Assembly (NCBI GenBank): GCA_012934845.2
Contig: WNNJ02003069.1
Coordinates: 1-64,000, forward strand
Reading direction: 5' to 3'
DNA: 64,000 nucleotides
From: Pomphorhynchus laevis
Lineage: Eukaryota > Acanthocephala > Palaeacanthocephala > Echinorhynchida > Pomphorhynchidae
Shown here: piece after piece, positions 11,981 to 23,873 of the stretch
How the letters are laid out: every line of letters starts with the position of its first letter
How positions within the stretch are numbered: position 1 is the first letter of the stretch
Notes under the pieces: model-generated
What the model saw: the letters and a program-made list of their open reading frames with translations, nothing else
Databases searched by the model: none
What the model was told of the DNA's origin: nothing
Program-made: the position numbers and the translations under genes

Positions 11981-14900
11981 ATGTACTGATATTTATATGT
12001 TATGTTTTCAGATGTTCGCATAAAGCCTTTTGTTGTTGTTCGCCTCGGTTCAATTTATGCGAACATTGTGAATGGACAAGCTACTCAAACCAGCGATCCT
12101 AGATGCTTTAACCGATGGGATTGATTCGGTAAAAGTTTGGCGTCATTGGCTACAAAGATTCAATGCGTTTGTACGAGTTCTTGAAGATGTCACAAACCAA
12201 CAAAAGCTTGACCTTCTGATCAACCACATCTCTCCAATCCTTTATGATATCATCGAATGAGTCGTTGATTATGATATCGCGATCGATACGTTAAGTAGAA
12301 GTTTTATAAAGGACAGGGGAGATGTATATGCAAGACATCAGCTGCATAATTTGAAGCAAGCCGAAAACCAGACAATCGACCAGTTCATTCAAACGACAGA
12401 ATCCGTTGCCCGTCAAATCAAGTTCAAAGATGTAACTTCACGAGAACATCGAGATTCTTTGTTGTTGGATACTTTTGTGGCTGGAATTATTTCCACATCG
12501 ATCAGAGAACGTCTACTTGAAACCGTCGATCTTAACAAAGAGAGTGCTTATCGGATCGCTCGATCAATCGAGTTGGCACAGGCTGAAGCATCGGAATTCC
12601 GGTTATCTTCACGGGGTATCACTCAATCTGAAAATATGGAATCTATGATTAACTATGCTAATCCACCGCAGTTGACAAATTTACCCAGAGATGATTCGGA
12701 AACACAACAAGAATGTTCCGCAATCAAAAGTCAAGAGCGATGCTACTTTTGCGGTCGAAACCGCCACGTGCGGAGTAACTGTCCTGCTCGCAACGCTACC
12801 TGTCATACGTGCAGCAAGAAAGGACACTTTTCTAACATGTGCCGTTCAAGAAATTCTGGTACGTCTGCGTCTTTATATTCAATAAGCACAACAAACGCGT
12901 CATCATCAAACTTAATCCAGCCCACTATAAGTTTGAATAATATCTCAGTAAGCGGGATGATCGATTCTGGAAGTTCATTTAATATTGTCAGAAGTGATGT
13001 CGCTACAAAGTGCAAGCTTGTGAGAAAATCCACAAATTTAAAAGTTTCTCTCGCTGCATCTGAATTTTCCTGTGAGTTAAGACATTGTACATTCGCCGAT
13101 GTTGTTTTAAACAATCGTTTCTATCAAATGTAAAATTCTTCATTCTCCCCATCCTAGTAACAGATGTGATCCTCGGTGTACCCTTTCTTCGTCAACACTC
13201 GACGGTGACCATATAATTCAACGGAGTAGAACGTCCTTTGGTCGTTGTTGCAGGTGTTGGGGAAATGAAAGTTGAAGCCCCGTCTCTATTTCAATTCCTA
13301 GACAAAGCGGTAAAACCTGTTGCAATTCCATCTCGTCGAAGAACTTCAGAAGATAACTGTTTTATCGCAGCCTAGGTAAAACGCCTATTAGATTCCAGTA
13401 TCATCGAGAATAGCACGTCTCCGTGGCGTGCACAAGTTGTCCTGGTTAAAAATCCTGGTCGCGAAGTGCGAATGGTAATAGATTACAGTTTGACGGTGAA
13501 TCGATTCACTCATCTTGACGGCTTCCCTCTTCCCAGGATTGACGAATTCATTGATAAGCTATCTCCATTCAAAAGTTTCAGTCGATTAGACCTAAAGAAT
13601 GCTTATCATCAGGTTCCCATTCAGGAGAATGAGAGGCATTACACTGCATTTGAAGCTAATGGTCGTTTGTACCAATTTAAACGCCTACCGTTCGGATTGA
13701 CAAATGCAGTGGCGGCTTTCCAACGTATCATCGCTAAGTTAATTGAGGAAGAGGATCTTGAATCTACGTACGCTTATTTGGATGATGTTATTATCGGCGG
13801 TGAAACAAAGGAACTTCACCAAAGGAATCTTGATCGCTTCTTAGAAGTTGCTAAGAAATATAATATCACTTTAAATACGTCAAAATGTATTTTCGGAGTC
13901 TCTAAGGTATGTTTTCTTGGCTACCAGATAGATAACGGTTGCATTTCACCTGACCCTGATCGTGTCAAACCCTTATTGGAAATGCCTGAGCCAAAATCAT
14001 TAGTCGAACTTAAACGTATTATAGGAATGTTCGTACACTATTCTCGATGGATAAAGAATTTTTCAAATGTCGTTCGACCTTTAGCACAAACTGTATCTTT
14101 TCCACTGTCTCTTCATGCAAAAGAATCATTTGCGAGTCTGAAACACAGCCTTGCATCAACTACATTGTCTAAAGTAGATTTCTCAGTCCCATTCGTGGTC
14201 GAGACAGACGCATCTGCCTTTGCGATCGGTGCTACTTTGTCTCAAAATTTTAAACCAGTCGCATTCTTCTCACGTACTCTGGATAAGAACGCAATGAAAT
14301 ATGCAGCTGTTGAGAAAGAGGCACTAGCCATAGTAGAATCTATAAGATACTGGCGTCACTATTTATCCTGTAGACATTTCACCGTTCTGACGGATCAACA
14401 ATCCGTGGCATTTTTGTTCTCAAATAAACATCACAGTAAGATCAAAAATGACAAAATCAATCGTTGGAGAATAGAATTGTCCGAATATCAGTTCGACGTG
14501 TCATATCGATGCGGCAAAGAAAATCAGGTAGCTGACGCTATGTCTCGAATTGCTTTAGGATCAGTCACGAGTGATTTAAAAGAACTCGAAAGGATGCATG
14601 ATCATTTGTGTCATCTGCAACGAATTGAAACCTCACTTTTATAAACCCCCTCAAAGTACCTTGATTAAAGCCAGTAAACCATGGGAGCGTTTGTCCTTAG
14701 ATTTTAAAGGCCAGCTGCCCAGTTCGAGTAAGAAAAGATATATTTTATCTATAGTAGATGAATATAGCCGATTTCCCTTTGGGTTTCCCTGTGCTGACAC
14801 CAGTTCTCGATCGGTAATTCAGTGTCTTGAGTCGTTGTTCACATTATGCACGCCTGAGAATATCCATACCGATCGGGGTACTTCTTTCACGTCAGTAGAG

Positions 14901-15706
14901 TTCCGTAAATATTTATTGACATTGGGAATCACGCTATCATATTCCACTCCCTACCATGCTACCTCAAATGGCCAGATTGAGCGCTATAATGGGTTGATAT
15001 GAAACGCGATACGGTTGTATCATAATAATCAGATTCCAATCGAACGGTGGGAAACAACACTTCCAAAGGCACTTCATTCGATCAGATCTCTTTTATGCAC
15101 TTTGACTAATGAAACGCCTCATGAACGTATATTCAAATTCAATCGCAGATCAGCTAAGGGAGTCAGCTTACCTGAGTGGTTAATCAATCCTGGACCTATC
15201 TTTGTAAAGAATTTCAACCGTATTAGTAAAAACGATCCACTTGTAGATCGCGCAGAGCTTATTCATGCCAACGAGAACTACGCTCTAGTTCGATACCCTA
15301 ATGGAAAAGAGACTCACATTTCAACTCAATATCTAGCTCCCAATAACTGTAATCAAGATGTATTCGAAGAATTCAACATATCTCAAAATTGCCAGATGGA
15401 CGATTCACCCCCTGTAATGTTTACTCCGGATATCCACAATTTACAAACAGAGGTGGATTCAAATAACAGTGCTACAAGCTCAGCGTCGCATATACCTAAT
15501 GAGAATTATGATCTGAATAAAGTTCACGATTGTCAAGAGCAACAAGTAGATCTACAGCAGATCCCGTCAATGGAATTTCGACGATCGACACGTATGCGTC
15601 GATCACCGAACTATTTGTCTGATTATATCGTTGGGAGAATGTACTGATATTTATATGTTATGTTTTCAGATGTTCGCATAAAGCCTTTTGTTGTTGTTCG
15701 CCTCGG
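11981..15706 (+). mobile_element. Ty3/Gypsy LTR retrotransposon fossil
   Basis: This is a broken, old-to-middle-aged Ty3/Gypsy-type element. Parts in order: a Gag-like region with CCHC zinc knuckles (about 12072-12850), a retroviral-type protease region with an IDSGSS active site (about 12900-13130), reverse transcriptase with a YLDD box followed by RNase H (about 13466-14590), and a DDE-type integrase (about 14650-15647). The order protease, reverse transcriptase, RNase H, integrase is the Ty3/Gypsy order. Identical-looking 68-bp direct repeats at 11981-12048 and 15639-15706 flank the coding part and may be what is left of terminal repeats; full LTRs and a primer-binding site were not seen. 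It is not intact; I estimate about five interruptions. Confidence 0.85.
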
Positions 15707-15921
15707 ATCAGCGATAGTTCGTAAACACAAACCTGTCTCGTGTATTTTCGATTGCATATGCAACATACAATCAATATATTTGTCCCGTCAACCTAGCAGG
15801 AAATTATGTACTTCAGCAATTGATTATAGTCAAATTAATCTAGCTTTTCAATTCCTCAGATCAGGATAACTGGGGAACAGCATTACTTCTGTAATTTCCA
15901 CCCTTCTATCGGCTTGTAGAT
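15707..15921 (+). other. Unassigned sequence between fossil and LINE
   Basis: Moderate-composition DNA with an open frame that continues out of the 68-bp repeat (15660-15869). I cannot match it to a family. It may be a 5' part of the LINE that follows. Confidence 0.35.
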
Positions 15922-17165
15922 ATGAATCCGATTATCGCAAAAAACTCATACCTAGTAAAACCCTCTTGGTTTAAAAAGTTCCAGCAACGTTTAATTCAAT
16001 TAAATAAAAGTTATCGGTTCGATTTAACGGTAAGGAAAGATTTTGTAGATTTACGTAGGCTTTACGTTAAACTTGTATCGATGTATCGTAGAGAACGACG
16101 GTTAGAGATTGAACGACGGGAATTGTCTAAGGCGGAGTCGACACCGTGGATACTTAAGAACGCTAACATTGGAACATCTCCCAAGATTCAAATAGAAAAT
16201 TGGAAATCACACTTCCATTCTATTTTGCGCCATTCAATATTAGAAGACATGCCTGTACGTTTATCTTCAATTTCATCAATAAATTTAATATACGGTTCAG
16301 ATCCTCTAAATTTACCTTTTACGCCATTTGAAGTCGTAAGATCCCTATCAATCTTTAAAGATCATAAAGCTGCCGGGTTAGATCAATTATGCGTATAACA
16401 GTTAAAGTCTACTATCGATATTTTGATAGACTTCTGGACAGAACTTTTCAATCTACTTCTTGCATGTCGTCCATTTCCGATTTCGTGGCGCGACGGTGTA
16501 ATTAAGATCCTGCATAAGGGTAAAGATAACTATGATTCACTGGATGCGTATAGGGGGATTGCGATATTGAATCACTGTTATAAGCTATTGACTCATATAA
16601 TGTATATGCACCTTATTAAGTGTCGCGATCATCTCTTACCTACGGAGCAGTATGGATTCCGCCCGAAAAGGTAAACGTCTGATGCAAAAAAGCATGTCCG
16701 TGACGAAGTCACCAATTGTTTCGTGAATCGTAGACCGTTGTATGCTACTTTTGTTGACTTTGAGCGAGCATTTGACACAGTGAATCGTTCTTCGTAACTT
16801 TATAAGTGTCCGTTAGTGGTCGCTTTTTTTATCTTATTTATTCTGTGCTTCAGCCTAATCGCCTTAAAGTATCTGATGGTATCAACACCTCTGATTTCTT
16901 TTTTGCTAATCGCGGTGTTTTACAGGGAGATCCACTCAGCCCTATATTATTTTCCTTTTTTGTTATGGATTTGCCTATGCATCTTCGTCATGCATCGAAT
17001 GAAGTCTCTTGTACCCTCTATGCCGACGATCTAGTAATATTAGCCAAAGATCTTTTATCCGCTCAAAGTGCGTTAGATGCTCTGTCATCCTATTGTTTAT
17101 CAAATCAGTTGACGGTGAATGTAAATAGATCGAAAGCCCTTAAATGGACCTTTACGTCGAAGTAA
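15922..17165 (+). pseudogene. Decayed LINE reverse transcriptase, 5'-truncated
   Basis: The pieces follow the order of a LINE polymerase. First is a linker with WKSHFHSIL (about 16197), then a fingers region AYRGIAILNHCYKLLTH with EQYGFRPKR (16540-16671). Next come VDFERAFDTVNRS (first catalytic Asp, about 16755), RGVLQGDPLSPILFS, and LYADDLVILA (catalytic Asp pair, about 17015). The first two pieces share one frame and are separated by a TAA at 16396; another TAA ends the second at 16672. The YADD part is in a different frame, so a frameshift lies near 16795. No endonuclease domain is recognisable. The GVLQGDPLSP form fits a Jockey/I-type group, but the clade is uncertain. Confidence 0.75.
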
Positions 17166-17417
17166 CATGCTGAGAATAGGAAATGTAGAATTCTGTAATA
17201 GTTAAAATTATTTTGAAGCATTACTTTCGTCGAAATGGTCATTTACTGAATACCTACATCGTAAATCCTCGAAATTAGTTGTAGCAATCTCTTATGGAAA
17301 AACTTAGGTTTTTATCTTTCTCAGGAGCCCTCCGGTATTTTCGAAGTATGTAAAATCCCATAGTTTCATATGTTTTGTGAGTTATCTTGTCGGATTTAAG
17401 TCCCTTCAATTTTCGCG
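17166..17417 (+). other. Probable LINE tail remnant
   Basis: This stretch continues the LINE region without an open frame. It ends where the 4,395-bp tandem unit begins at about 17418. Confidence 0.4.
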
Positions 17418-17559
17418 GATGCCACTTTCCTTACAGTAGTAATGTTGGATCATCAAAGAATATCGGAAACGGGAGATATCCGAACAAACAAACGAAGACA
17501 ATGAAAATGACTAGTAACAAATTGCCAAAACACAAAACAAGTGCAGAGTAATGGTCAAC

Positions 17560-18430
17560 TCACAACTGACCTGAAGAGTTTTCATTGTCGGATGCCGTGT
17601 GAAAGGCAGTTGTACGGAGACGGCGAAAGATGCATCAACATCCGAAGTGGACTAGTCTTCATGTAGGAATGTGGAATGTCATCTCGCTGTCAGGGAAGGA
17701 ACAATATTAGTTTAAGAGGTGGTTCGCTACGGTCTAGAAAAAACCGGAGTGACTTCTAATCACCATTCTGGAACTGAAACTAAACGATTGGGTCAAGGCT
17801 AAACAGTGAACTATTCGGGAGTTACAAACATAACGCGACGGCATGCGGGTGTAGGGATACTTACTAGCGCCCGGTTATCGTTCGTGGTAGGGAAGTTTAA
17901 CCTAATGAAGAAAGGCTGGGGTCTCTGAGACTTTTAGGTAACGAGGAAAGGGGATAACTGTTGTGTGCGTATGCTCCCAACATTATCTCGGAATACGCAG
18001 CCTTTGTGGAAGATCTTCAGGCTTTGCTTGATAGTACTAGCGTTGGAGATTACCTCGTTTTATTGGGTGACTTCAATGCTCATGTTTATAGTGACAGTAG
18101 CACTTGGAAAGGAGTGTTGGGGGAACATACTCTCATCTGAATGCGAATGATGTTGAATTATTTCACCTTTGTTCTCGTAACAATTTGTGCATAATTAACA
18201 CCTTGTTTGAACATAAGGAGATCCATAGATGCGCATGGCATCAGGATTCTTTCAGTCTAAGATCAATGATCGATTGTGTAGTCGTTTCATCTGATTTGCG
18301 ACGTTATGTCTGTTCACTGGTGTGAAGAGAGGGGAAGATCTGTCAACCGATCACTACCTTGTAGTTAGTAAACTTTGATGGCCGGATCGGATGCTAAGCA
18401 AGTATGTTTAACCCAAACGTTGTGTGAGGG
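17560..18430 (+). pseudogene. RTE-type LINE endonuclease remnant, copy 1
   Basis: Three frames together show an apurinic-type endonuclease of the RTE/BovB kind: a start region around LHVGMWNVISL, a VCAYAPNIISEYAAFVEDL-like stretch (17960-18030), LLGDFNAHV (18063-18090), and a part corresponding to LHLCSRNNLCIINTLFEHKE followed by a TWHQDS-like motif and IDCVVVSSDLRRYV (18150-18320). It is broken by frameshifts and stops, so no single frame covers the domain. The reverse transcriptase that should follow is absent; AT-rich DNA begins at about 18430. Confidence 0.75.
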
Positions 18431-18977
18431 ATAATTATAATTAATATTTAATATAATTAATATAAATATAATATTATAATTATTGATATAATTATAATTA
18501 TAATATTGAGATGTAATTTATTAATTCATAATTAATATTTTATAAAATTATATTATAACTTATCAAAAATTTTTATGGCTGGATAACAAATAATAAACTT
18601 TGTAATAGAATAAGATATTTGATAATTAAATTTCATTACCGGAAATACACAATTAATATGCATTAGGTCACGATGATATGCTGGGTCGTGTTTAAGAAGC
18701 TGAATTCTTAAAAACATTATATTTCTTCAAGATGACTTTTATTTCTATTTTGTATACATTGTATATTATTCAGTAGTTAATTTATCAAGATTGATTTTTA
18801 TTTTGAATTTTAATTTCATATTTTAATTTAGATAAATTTATTTATTTTTCATTTATAAATTATCATTAGTTTTATTAATATATATTATAAAATAGGAAAA
18901 CTTAGATCGCTGTTTTAATTAATTTAAATTTGTTTTGTAACCATGACAATCTGACGTTTATTCTAAAGATATGATCA
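18431..18977 (+). other. AT-rich spacer upstream of the 166-codon gene
   Basis: It starts with taattataattaat palindromes (18433-18510). From about 18730 it contains a block conserved in all four cassettes: ttgtatacattgtatattat, an AT-rich stretch, and a tgttttgtaaccatgacaat phrase ending about 25 bases before the start codon. The conserved block is the natural place to look for a promoter. No textbook TATA placement can be asserted in such AT-rich DNA. Confidence 0.5.
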
Positions 18978-19478
18978 ATGATCTATGTGTTCAAAATGAT
19001 CTTTACATTTAATATGCTTATTACTGTAATATTGGGTTATACGAGCTTCATTGCTCTATTTACTGTTGTATTTTATCAACTGAGGGTAAGTAATAAATAT
19101 GCCAGCCAAGGAAAAATTAAGCGAGTTGAGCATTGCAGTAAAGCGACAATGACAAATCATAGCTACCAAGTAAAATGTATACAATATGAAGAGGATGATT
19201 GGTTTGGATCAGATAAATTAATGGAAGAGTCAAATATGTTAGAAAACTGCAATATAAATAAATTTAATATGCAAAATAATCGAGATCAAACATGGCTTGA
19301 CCAGATAAGACAACGTTTGCTGGATTTGGATTACAGCGTTCTCGATCTGGTTAAGCCAGGAGAAGATATCAGTATTTTTAAAAATAAGAAACTTCTTAGA
19401 TGGCGTCGATTAAAACGAACAACTTCAAGAATTTTTAATATGTTAATGTGCTGTAACAAAAAGAAAAAGATATATTAA
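18978..19478 (+). CDS. Unknown 166-aa single-pass membrane protein, copy 1
   Basis: I do not recognise this protein. Residues about 7-33 form one hydrophobic segment (IFTFNMLITVILGYTSFIAL and on to VVFY), likely a signal anchor. The middle has an acidic EEDDW patch and polar Asn-rich stretches. The C-terminal 32 residues are strongly basic (KNKKLLRWRRLKRTTSRIF) with a Cys pair at 158-159 and a KKKKIY end. The chosen ATG is conserved in all copies; an upstream ATG at 18971 is out of frame. GTAAGT sits in frame at codons 37-38 and resembles a splice donor, but splicing there to the nearest AG gives an immediate stop. A polyadenylation-like aataaaag follows about 85 bases downstream. It differs from copy 2 at about six bases. 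Confidence 0.65.
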   Translation: MIYVFKMIFTFNMLITVILGYTSFIALFTVVFYQLRVSNKYASQGKIKRVEHCSKATMTNHSYQVKCIQYEEDDWFGSDKLMEESNMLENCNINKFNMQNNRDQTWLDQIRQRLLDLDYSVLDLVKPGEDISIFKNKKLLRWRRLKRTTSRIFNMLMCCNKKKKIY

Positions 19479-20234
19479 TAATAATAATTTTTCAAACAAA
19501 AAATGTTGCTTTTAAAAATTTCAAATAATAGTCATTCAAAATTGTTTCTAATGTCGTGGAATTAATAAAAGTTCATCTTTATCATATCGAGGGTTGAATA
19601 AGTACAGCCTGTGTAGCGTCGATACACAGTAGGTACCAAATCGATGTAGACTCGGCTATTCCTTTACTTAATTTCAGCCGCAATCGTGATATTAGCTAGT
19701 TAGAGTTTTCAGTTGATTGTGGCATTGTCGTCGTCTCCTTGACAAATATGACAGTGAATAAGATGATCATATGCAAACATCATAGTATATGCACTCATTA
19801 TCAGTTCCAGAAAGGCAAAAACGGCTTTCGTTCAACCGTGCTTAATGATCAGTGAATTTAGTGTTTTTCACAGAAGTTCTGTTTTTCGGTACATCTGGCA
19901 AGACGGGTTTGATTTATTAAAATATTAAAGGATTCTATTAATTCAATTTTATCCATATATTTATATTTCCTTTATGGTATAATTTTTGTTAGATATGCGT
20001 TATAGTTATAATAACATATATATATGAATATCTATTTCTATTATTATTATTTTATCTTCTATTATTATGTGATGCCAACATTCTTCATCGGCGCAAAACC
20101 TTCTCTCTAAAAATGTTTGGCCTTTTCAAAACCTATTCAAAATATAAATAACATTTAAACACATTCTTATTTAATCAAAGAGTATATTATTTACTATAAA
20201 TCCATAATTTTATACTTGAGTATAAATTTATTTT
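19479..20234 (+). other. Conserved 3' flank of the 166-codon gene
   Basis: About 380 bases after the stop are shared by all four cassettes: aataaaagttcatctttatc, a gatacacagtaggtaccaaatcg-like stretch, actcggctattcctttactt, and ttccagaaaggcaaaaacgg. The remainder to 20234 is AT-rich and shared only by the tandem copies. No second gene is seen. The shared downstream block shows that the duplicated unit is larger than the reading frame. Confidence 0.6.
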
Positions 20235-20375
20235 TATTTATTTTTACTATTTTCTATTTGATTTTATTTTTATTGTATCCTAGTTTAAAATATGCATCTA
20301 TTAAATTATTTAAATGTTTTCGAAGTAAATGCCATTACATATGTTGGAAATTCTTGTATGCATGAAAATAAATAT
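20235..20375 (-). pseudogene. Degraded reverse transcriptase scrap
   Basis: On the minus strand this matches the C-terminal part of the fragment at 1781-2242 (shared phrases ttactattttct, cctagtttaaaatatgcatc and tattaaattatttaaatg). It no longer has an open frame. An equivalent copy lies one tandem period away at 24630-24770. Confidence 0.6.
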
Positions 20376-20475
20376 TAAATAATTTTTATATTATTATATT
20401 ATTTGATTAACCAACACTATTTCGGTAATTAAATCCAGTACGCTCTCACAAATTGGAACATTCCTTTATTCCTCA

Positions 20476-21600
20476 CAAGCGAATCAGATCAGCTAAATGA
20501 GTCTATGTATTTCATATTATTTATAAATTAAAAATGCTAATTAAAAAATAAATTATTAAAAACATTAACGATTATATAAGATTTTATATAATTTATATCA
20601 AGTTAAAATTTAGAATTAAAATTTAAAATAAAAATTAACTTTTATGAATTGACTAATAAATAACAGAAACGTTAATAAATAACAAAACATTTAAAAAAAA
20701 TTAATTAAACTTAACTTTTTAAATTTTCAAAAAAAATTGAACATGAACTTATTATATATGGTTTATGTAAGTGATCGGTAATCCAATGAAATTAGAAATA
20801 AGTTGATTGCAAATAATTTAAATTCGCAAGTACAAAAAAACTTATTAAATACAACCACAATGATTGACAACGAGCTTTGTCTACGCTATGTATTTTATAT
20901 TAGTAATTAATATTTTATATAAATTGAAAATAAAGATAAATAATTATAAATAATAAACGATTATATAAGATTTAAATATTATTAAAAAATTAAAAAATAA
21001 ATTAAATATTTATAAATAATTATACATAATTAATAATTGTTATATAAGATATTTTATAATTTATATTTATATAAGGATAGAATTTATTATAATTTAAAAT
21101 AAAAATCAGTATTTATGAATTGACTAATAAATAGCATATGATGTATCAGAATAAGGATTAGATGCAATCAGGACGAACCGCTATGTTATCAGGTTTTGCC
21201 GATGTCATCAGGTTTTGAGGAAATGATGCCAACAATATACAACAATATGCTGTTGATTTATAATTCTTCATTATAAGATTTAATAATCTATTAACTTTTT
21301 CAAAAACATAATGTTTGTTATCCATCATTTAATTTGTTTCACTTCACCGATAAAATTTATTTTTAATAATATTTTGTTAATTTATATTTATGGTAAATTT
21401 AATATTTTAATAATATTTTGTTTATAAAACTTGCTTGAAAATTTGCAGAAAAATAATGTTGTAGTTTCAGCATTTCTAACAGAGATTATATTACCAGGAA
21501 CCAAAGTCTACAGGTCAATAATAACTTGTATGAATTGACCAATAAATAAAATACGATGTATAAGAATAAGGATAATAAAGATCATCCGTTGGGAAAGCCT
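20476..21600 (+). repeat. Cluster of three family-D repeat pieces
   Basis: Three partial, diverged family-D copies follow each other. At 20476-20675 the start (cagatcagctaaatgagtct) runs to gaattgactaataaataaca. At 20870-21205 a diverged copy ends agaataaggattagatgcaa and ctatgttatcaggtttt. At 21470-21600 only the terminal half remains (gaattgaccaataaataaaa, aagaataaggataataaaga). The AT-rich DNA between them holds nothing else I can identify. The cluster is repeated one period later at 24870-25985. Confidence 0.6.
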
Positions 21601-21629
21601 TTATATAGACTATATCAGATCTCTTAGAT

Positions 21630-21905
21630 GACTCAAACAGCGGATTAAACAGTAGACGAAGAGGCGGAAGAGAGTCACGGAGTCCTGTTTATTTACTTAA
21701 GTGATGCTGGATCATAAAAGGATATTAGGAACGGAAGATGACGAACAAGCAAAATCACGCTTATGACTACAGGCAGCTTAGACAATGGACGAAAAGCCGG
21801 AAGAGAGTCACGGATGCCACTTTCCTTACAGTAGTAATGTTGGATCATCAAAGAATATCGGAAACGGGAGATATCCGAACAAACAAACGAAGACAATGAA
21901 AATGA
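21630..21905 (+). repeat. RTE 5' repeats, two 130-bp units
   Basis: Two related units each contain gcggaagagagtcac, a cttac or ttact stretch, gatg(c/t)tggatcatc, and ggaacggaagat or ggaaacgggagat followed by gaacaa. The same pair lies just before the endonuclease in the cassette at 34640-34925, so these belong to the RTE element's 5' region. The tandem-unit boundary at 21813 falls in the second unit. On the minus strand a frame opens here by chance. Confidence 0.65.
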
Positions 21906-21954
21906 CTAGTAACCAATTGCCAAAACACAAAACAAGGGCGAAGTAATGGTCAAC

Positions 21955-22825
21955 TCACAACTGACCTGAGGAGTTTTCATTGTCGGATGTCGTGTGAAAG
22001 GCAGTTGTACGGATACGGCGAAAGATGCATGAACATCCGAAGTGGACTAGTCTTCATGTAGGAAAGTGGAATGTCATCTCGCTGTCAGGGAAGGAACATT
22101 ATTAGTATAAGAGGTGGTTCGTTACGGTTTAGAAATAACCGGAGTGACTTCTAATCACCTTTCTGGAAATGAAATAAGACGATTGGGTCAACGCTAAACA
22201 GTGAACTATTCGGGAGTTACAAACACAACGCGACGGCATGCGGGTGTAGGGATACTTACTAGTGCCCGGTTATCGTTCGTGGTAGGGAAGTTTAACCTAA
22301 TGAAGAAAGGCTGGGGTCTCTGAGACTTTTAGGTAACGAGGAAAGGGGATAACTGTTGCGTGCGTATGCTCCCAACATTATCTCGGAATACGCAGCCTTT
22401 GTGGAAGATCTTCAGGCTTTGCTTGATAGTACTAGCGTTGGAGATTCCCTCGTTTTATTGGGTGACTTCAATGCTCATGTTTATAGTGACAGTAGCACTT
22501 GGAAGGGAGTGTTGGTGGAACATACTCTCATCTGAATGCGAATGATGTTGAATTATTTCACCTTTGTTTTTGTAACAATTTGTGCATAATTAACACCATG
22601 TTTGAACATAAGGAGATCCATAGATGCGCATGGCATCAGGATTCTTTCAGTCTAAGATCAATGATCGATTGTTTAGTCGTTTCATCTGATCTGCGACGTT
22701 ATTTCTGGTCACTCGTGTGAAGAGATGAGCTGATCTGTCAACCGATCACTACCTTGTTGTTAGTAAACTTCGATGGCCGGATCGGATGCTAGGCAAGCCT
22801 GTTTTACCCAAACGTTGTGTGAGGG
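21955..22825 (+). pseudogene. RTE-type LINE endonuclease remnant, copy 2
   Basis: This is the tandem duplicate of the remnant at 17560-18430, with the same frameshifts, the same LLGDFNAHV stretch (about 22458) and the same end point before AT-rich DNA. Shared lesions show that the element was already dead when the unit duplicated. Confidence 0.75.
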
Positions 22826-23372
22826 ATAATTATAATTAATATTTAATATAATTAATATAAATATAATATTATAATTATTGATATAATTTTAATTATAATT
22901 ATGAAATATAATTTATTAATTCATAATTAATATTTTATAAAATTATATTATAACTTATCAAAAATTTTTATGGCTGGATAACAAATAATAAACTTTGTAA
23001 TAGAATAAGATATTTGATAATTAAATTTCATTACCGGAAATACACAATTAATATGCATTAGGTCACGATGATATGCTGGGTCGTGTTTAAGAAGCTGAAT
23101 TCTTAAAAACATTATATTTCTTCAAGATGACTTTTATTTCTATTTTGTATACATTGTATATTATTCAGTAGTTAATTTATCAAGATTGATTTTTATTTTG
23201 AATTTTAATTTCATATTTTAATTTAGATAAATTTATTTATTTTTCATTTATAAATTATCATTAGTTTTATTAATATATATTATAAAATAGGAAAACTTAG
23301 ATCGCTGTTTTAATTAATTTAAATTTGTTTTGTAACCATGACAATCTGACGTTTATTCTAAAGATATGATCA
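22826..23372 (+). other. AT-rich spacer, tandem duplicate
   Basis: Duplicate of 18431-18977, almost base for base. It holds the conserved upstream block of the 166-codon gene and nothing else I can identify. Confidence 0.5.
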
Positions 23373-23873
23373 ATGATCTATGTGTTCAAAATGATCTTTA
23401 CATTTAATATGCTTATTACTGTAATATTGGGTTATACGAGCTTCATTGCTCTATTTACTGTTGTATTTTATCAACTGAAGGTAAGTAATAAATATGCCAG
23501 CCAAGGAAAAATTAAGCGATTTGAGCATTGCAGTAAAGCCACAATGACAAATCATAGCTACCAGGTAAAATGTATACAATATGTTGAGGATGATTGGTTT
23601 GGATCAGATAAATTAATGGAAGAGTCAAATATGTTAGAAAACTGCAATATAAATAAATTTAATATGCAAAATAATCGAGATCAAACATGGCTTGACCAGA
23701 TAAGACAACGTTTGCTGGATTTGGATTACAGCGTTCTCGATCTGGTTAAGCCAGGAGAAGATATCAGTATTTTTAAAAATAAGAAACTTCTTAGATGGCG
23801 TCGATTAAAACGAACAACTTCAAGAATTTTTAATATGTTAATGTGCTGTAACAAAAAGAAAAAGATATATTAA
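23373..23873 (+). CDS. Unknown 166-aa single-pass membrane protein, copy 2
   Basis: This tandem duplicate of the gene at 18978 is fully open over 166 codons with the same start and stop. Three residues differ from copy 1: R36K in the segment after the membrane anchor, a Val-to-Phe change in the KIKRVEHC region, and Glu-to-Val just before EDDW. Two further substitutions are silent (GCG/GCC and CAA/CAG). The hydrophobic segment (about 7-33), basic tail and terminal Cys pair are unchanged. Its function is unknown. The presence of two open copies is expected from so recent a duplication and does not by itself show selection. Confidence 0.65.
   Translation: MIYVFKMIFTFNMLITVILGYTSFIALFTVVFYQLKVSNKYASQGKIKRFEHCSKATMTNHSYQVKCIQYVEDDWFGSDKLMEESNMLENCNINKFNMQNNRDQTWLDQIRQRLLDLDYSVLDLVKPGEDISIFKNKKLLRWRRLKRTTSRIFNMLMCCNKKKKIY

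Noticed and set aside
11756-12021. Open frames on both strands with repeated CCMYMLHIY-like residues
   Set aside because: They come from the 27-bp minisatellite, which opens both strands.
17965-18150. 61-codon frame in the RTE endonuclease region, also at 22360
   Set aside because: Out of phase with the endonuclease motifs; a shadow of the broken domain.
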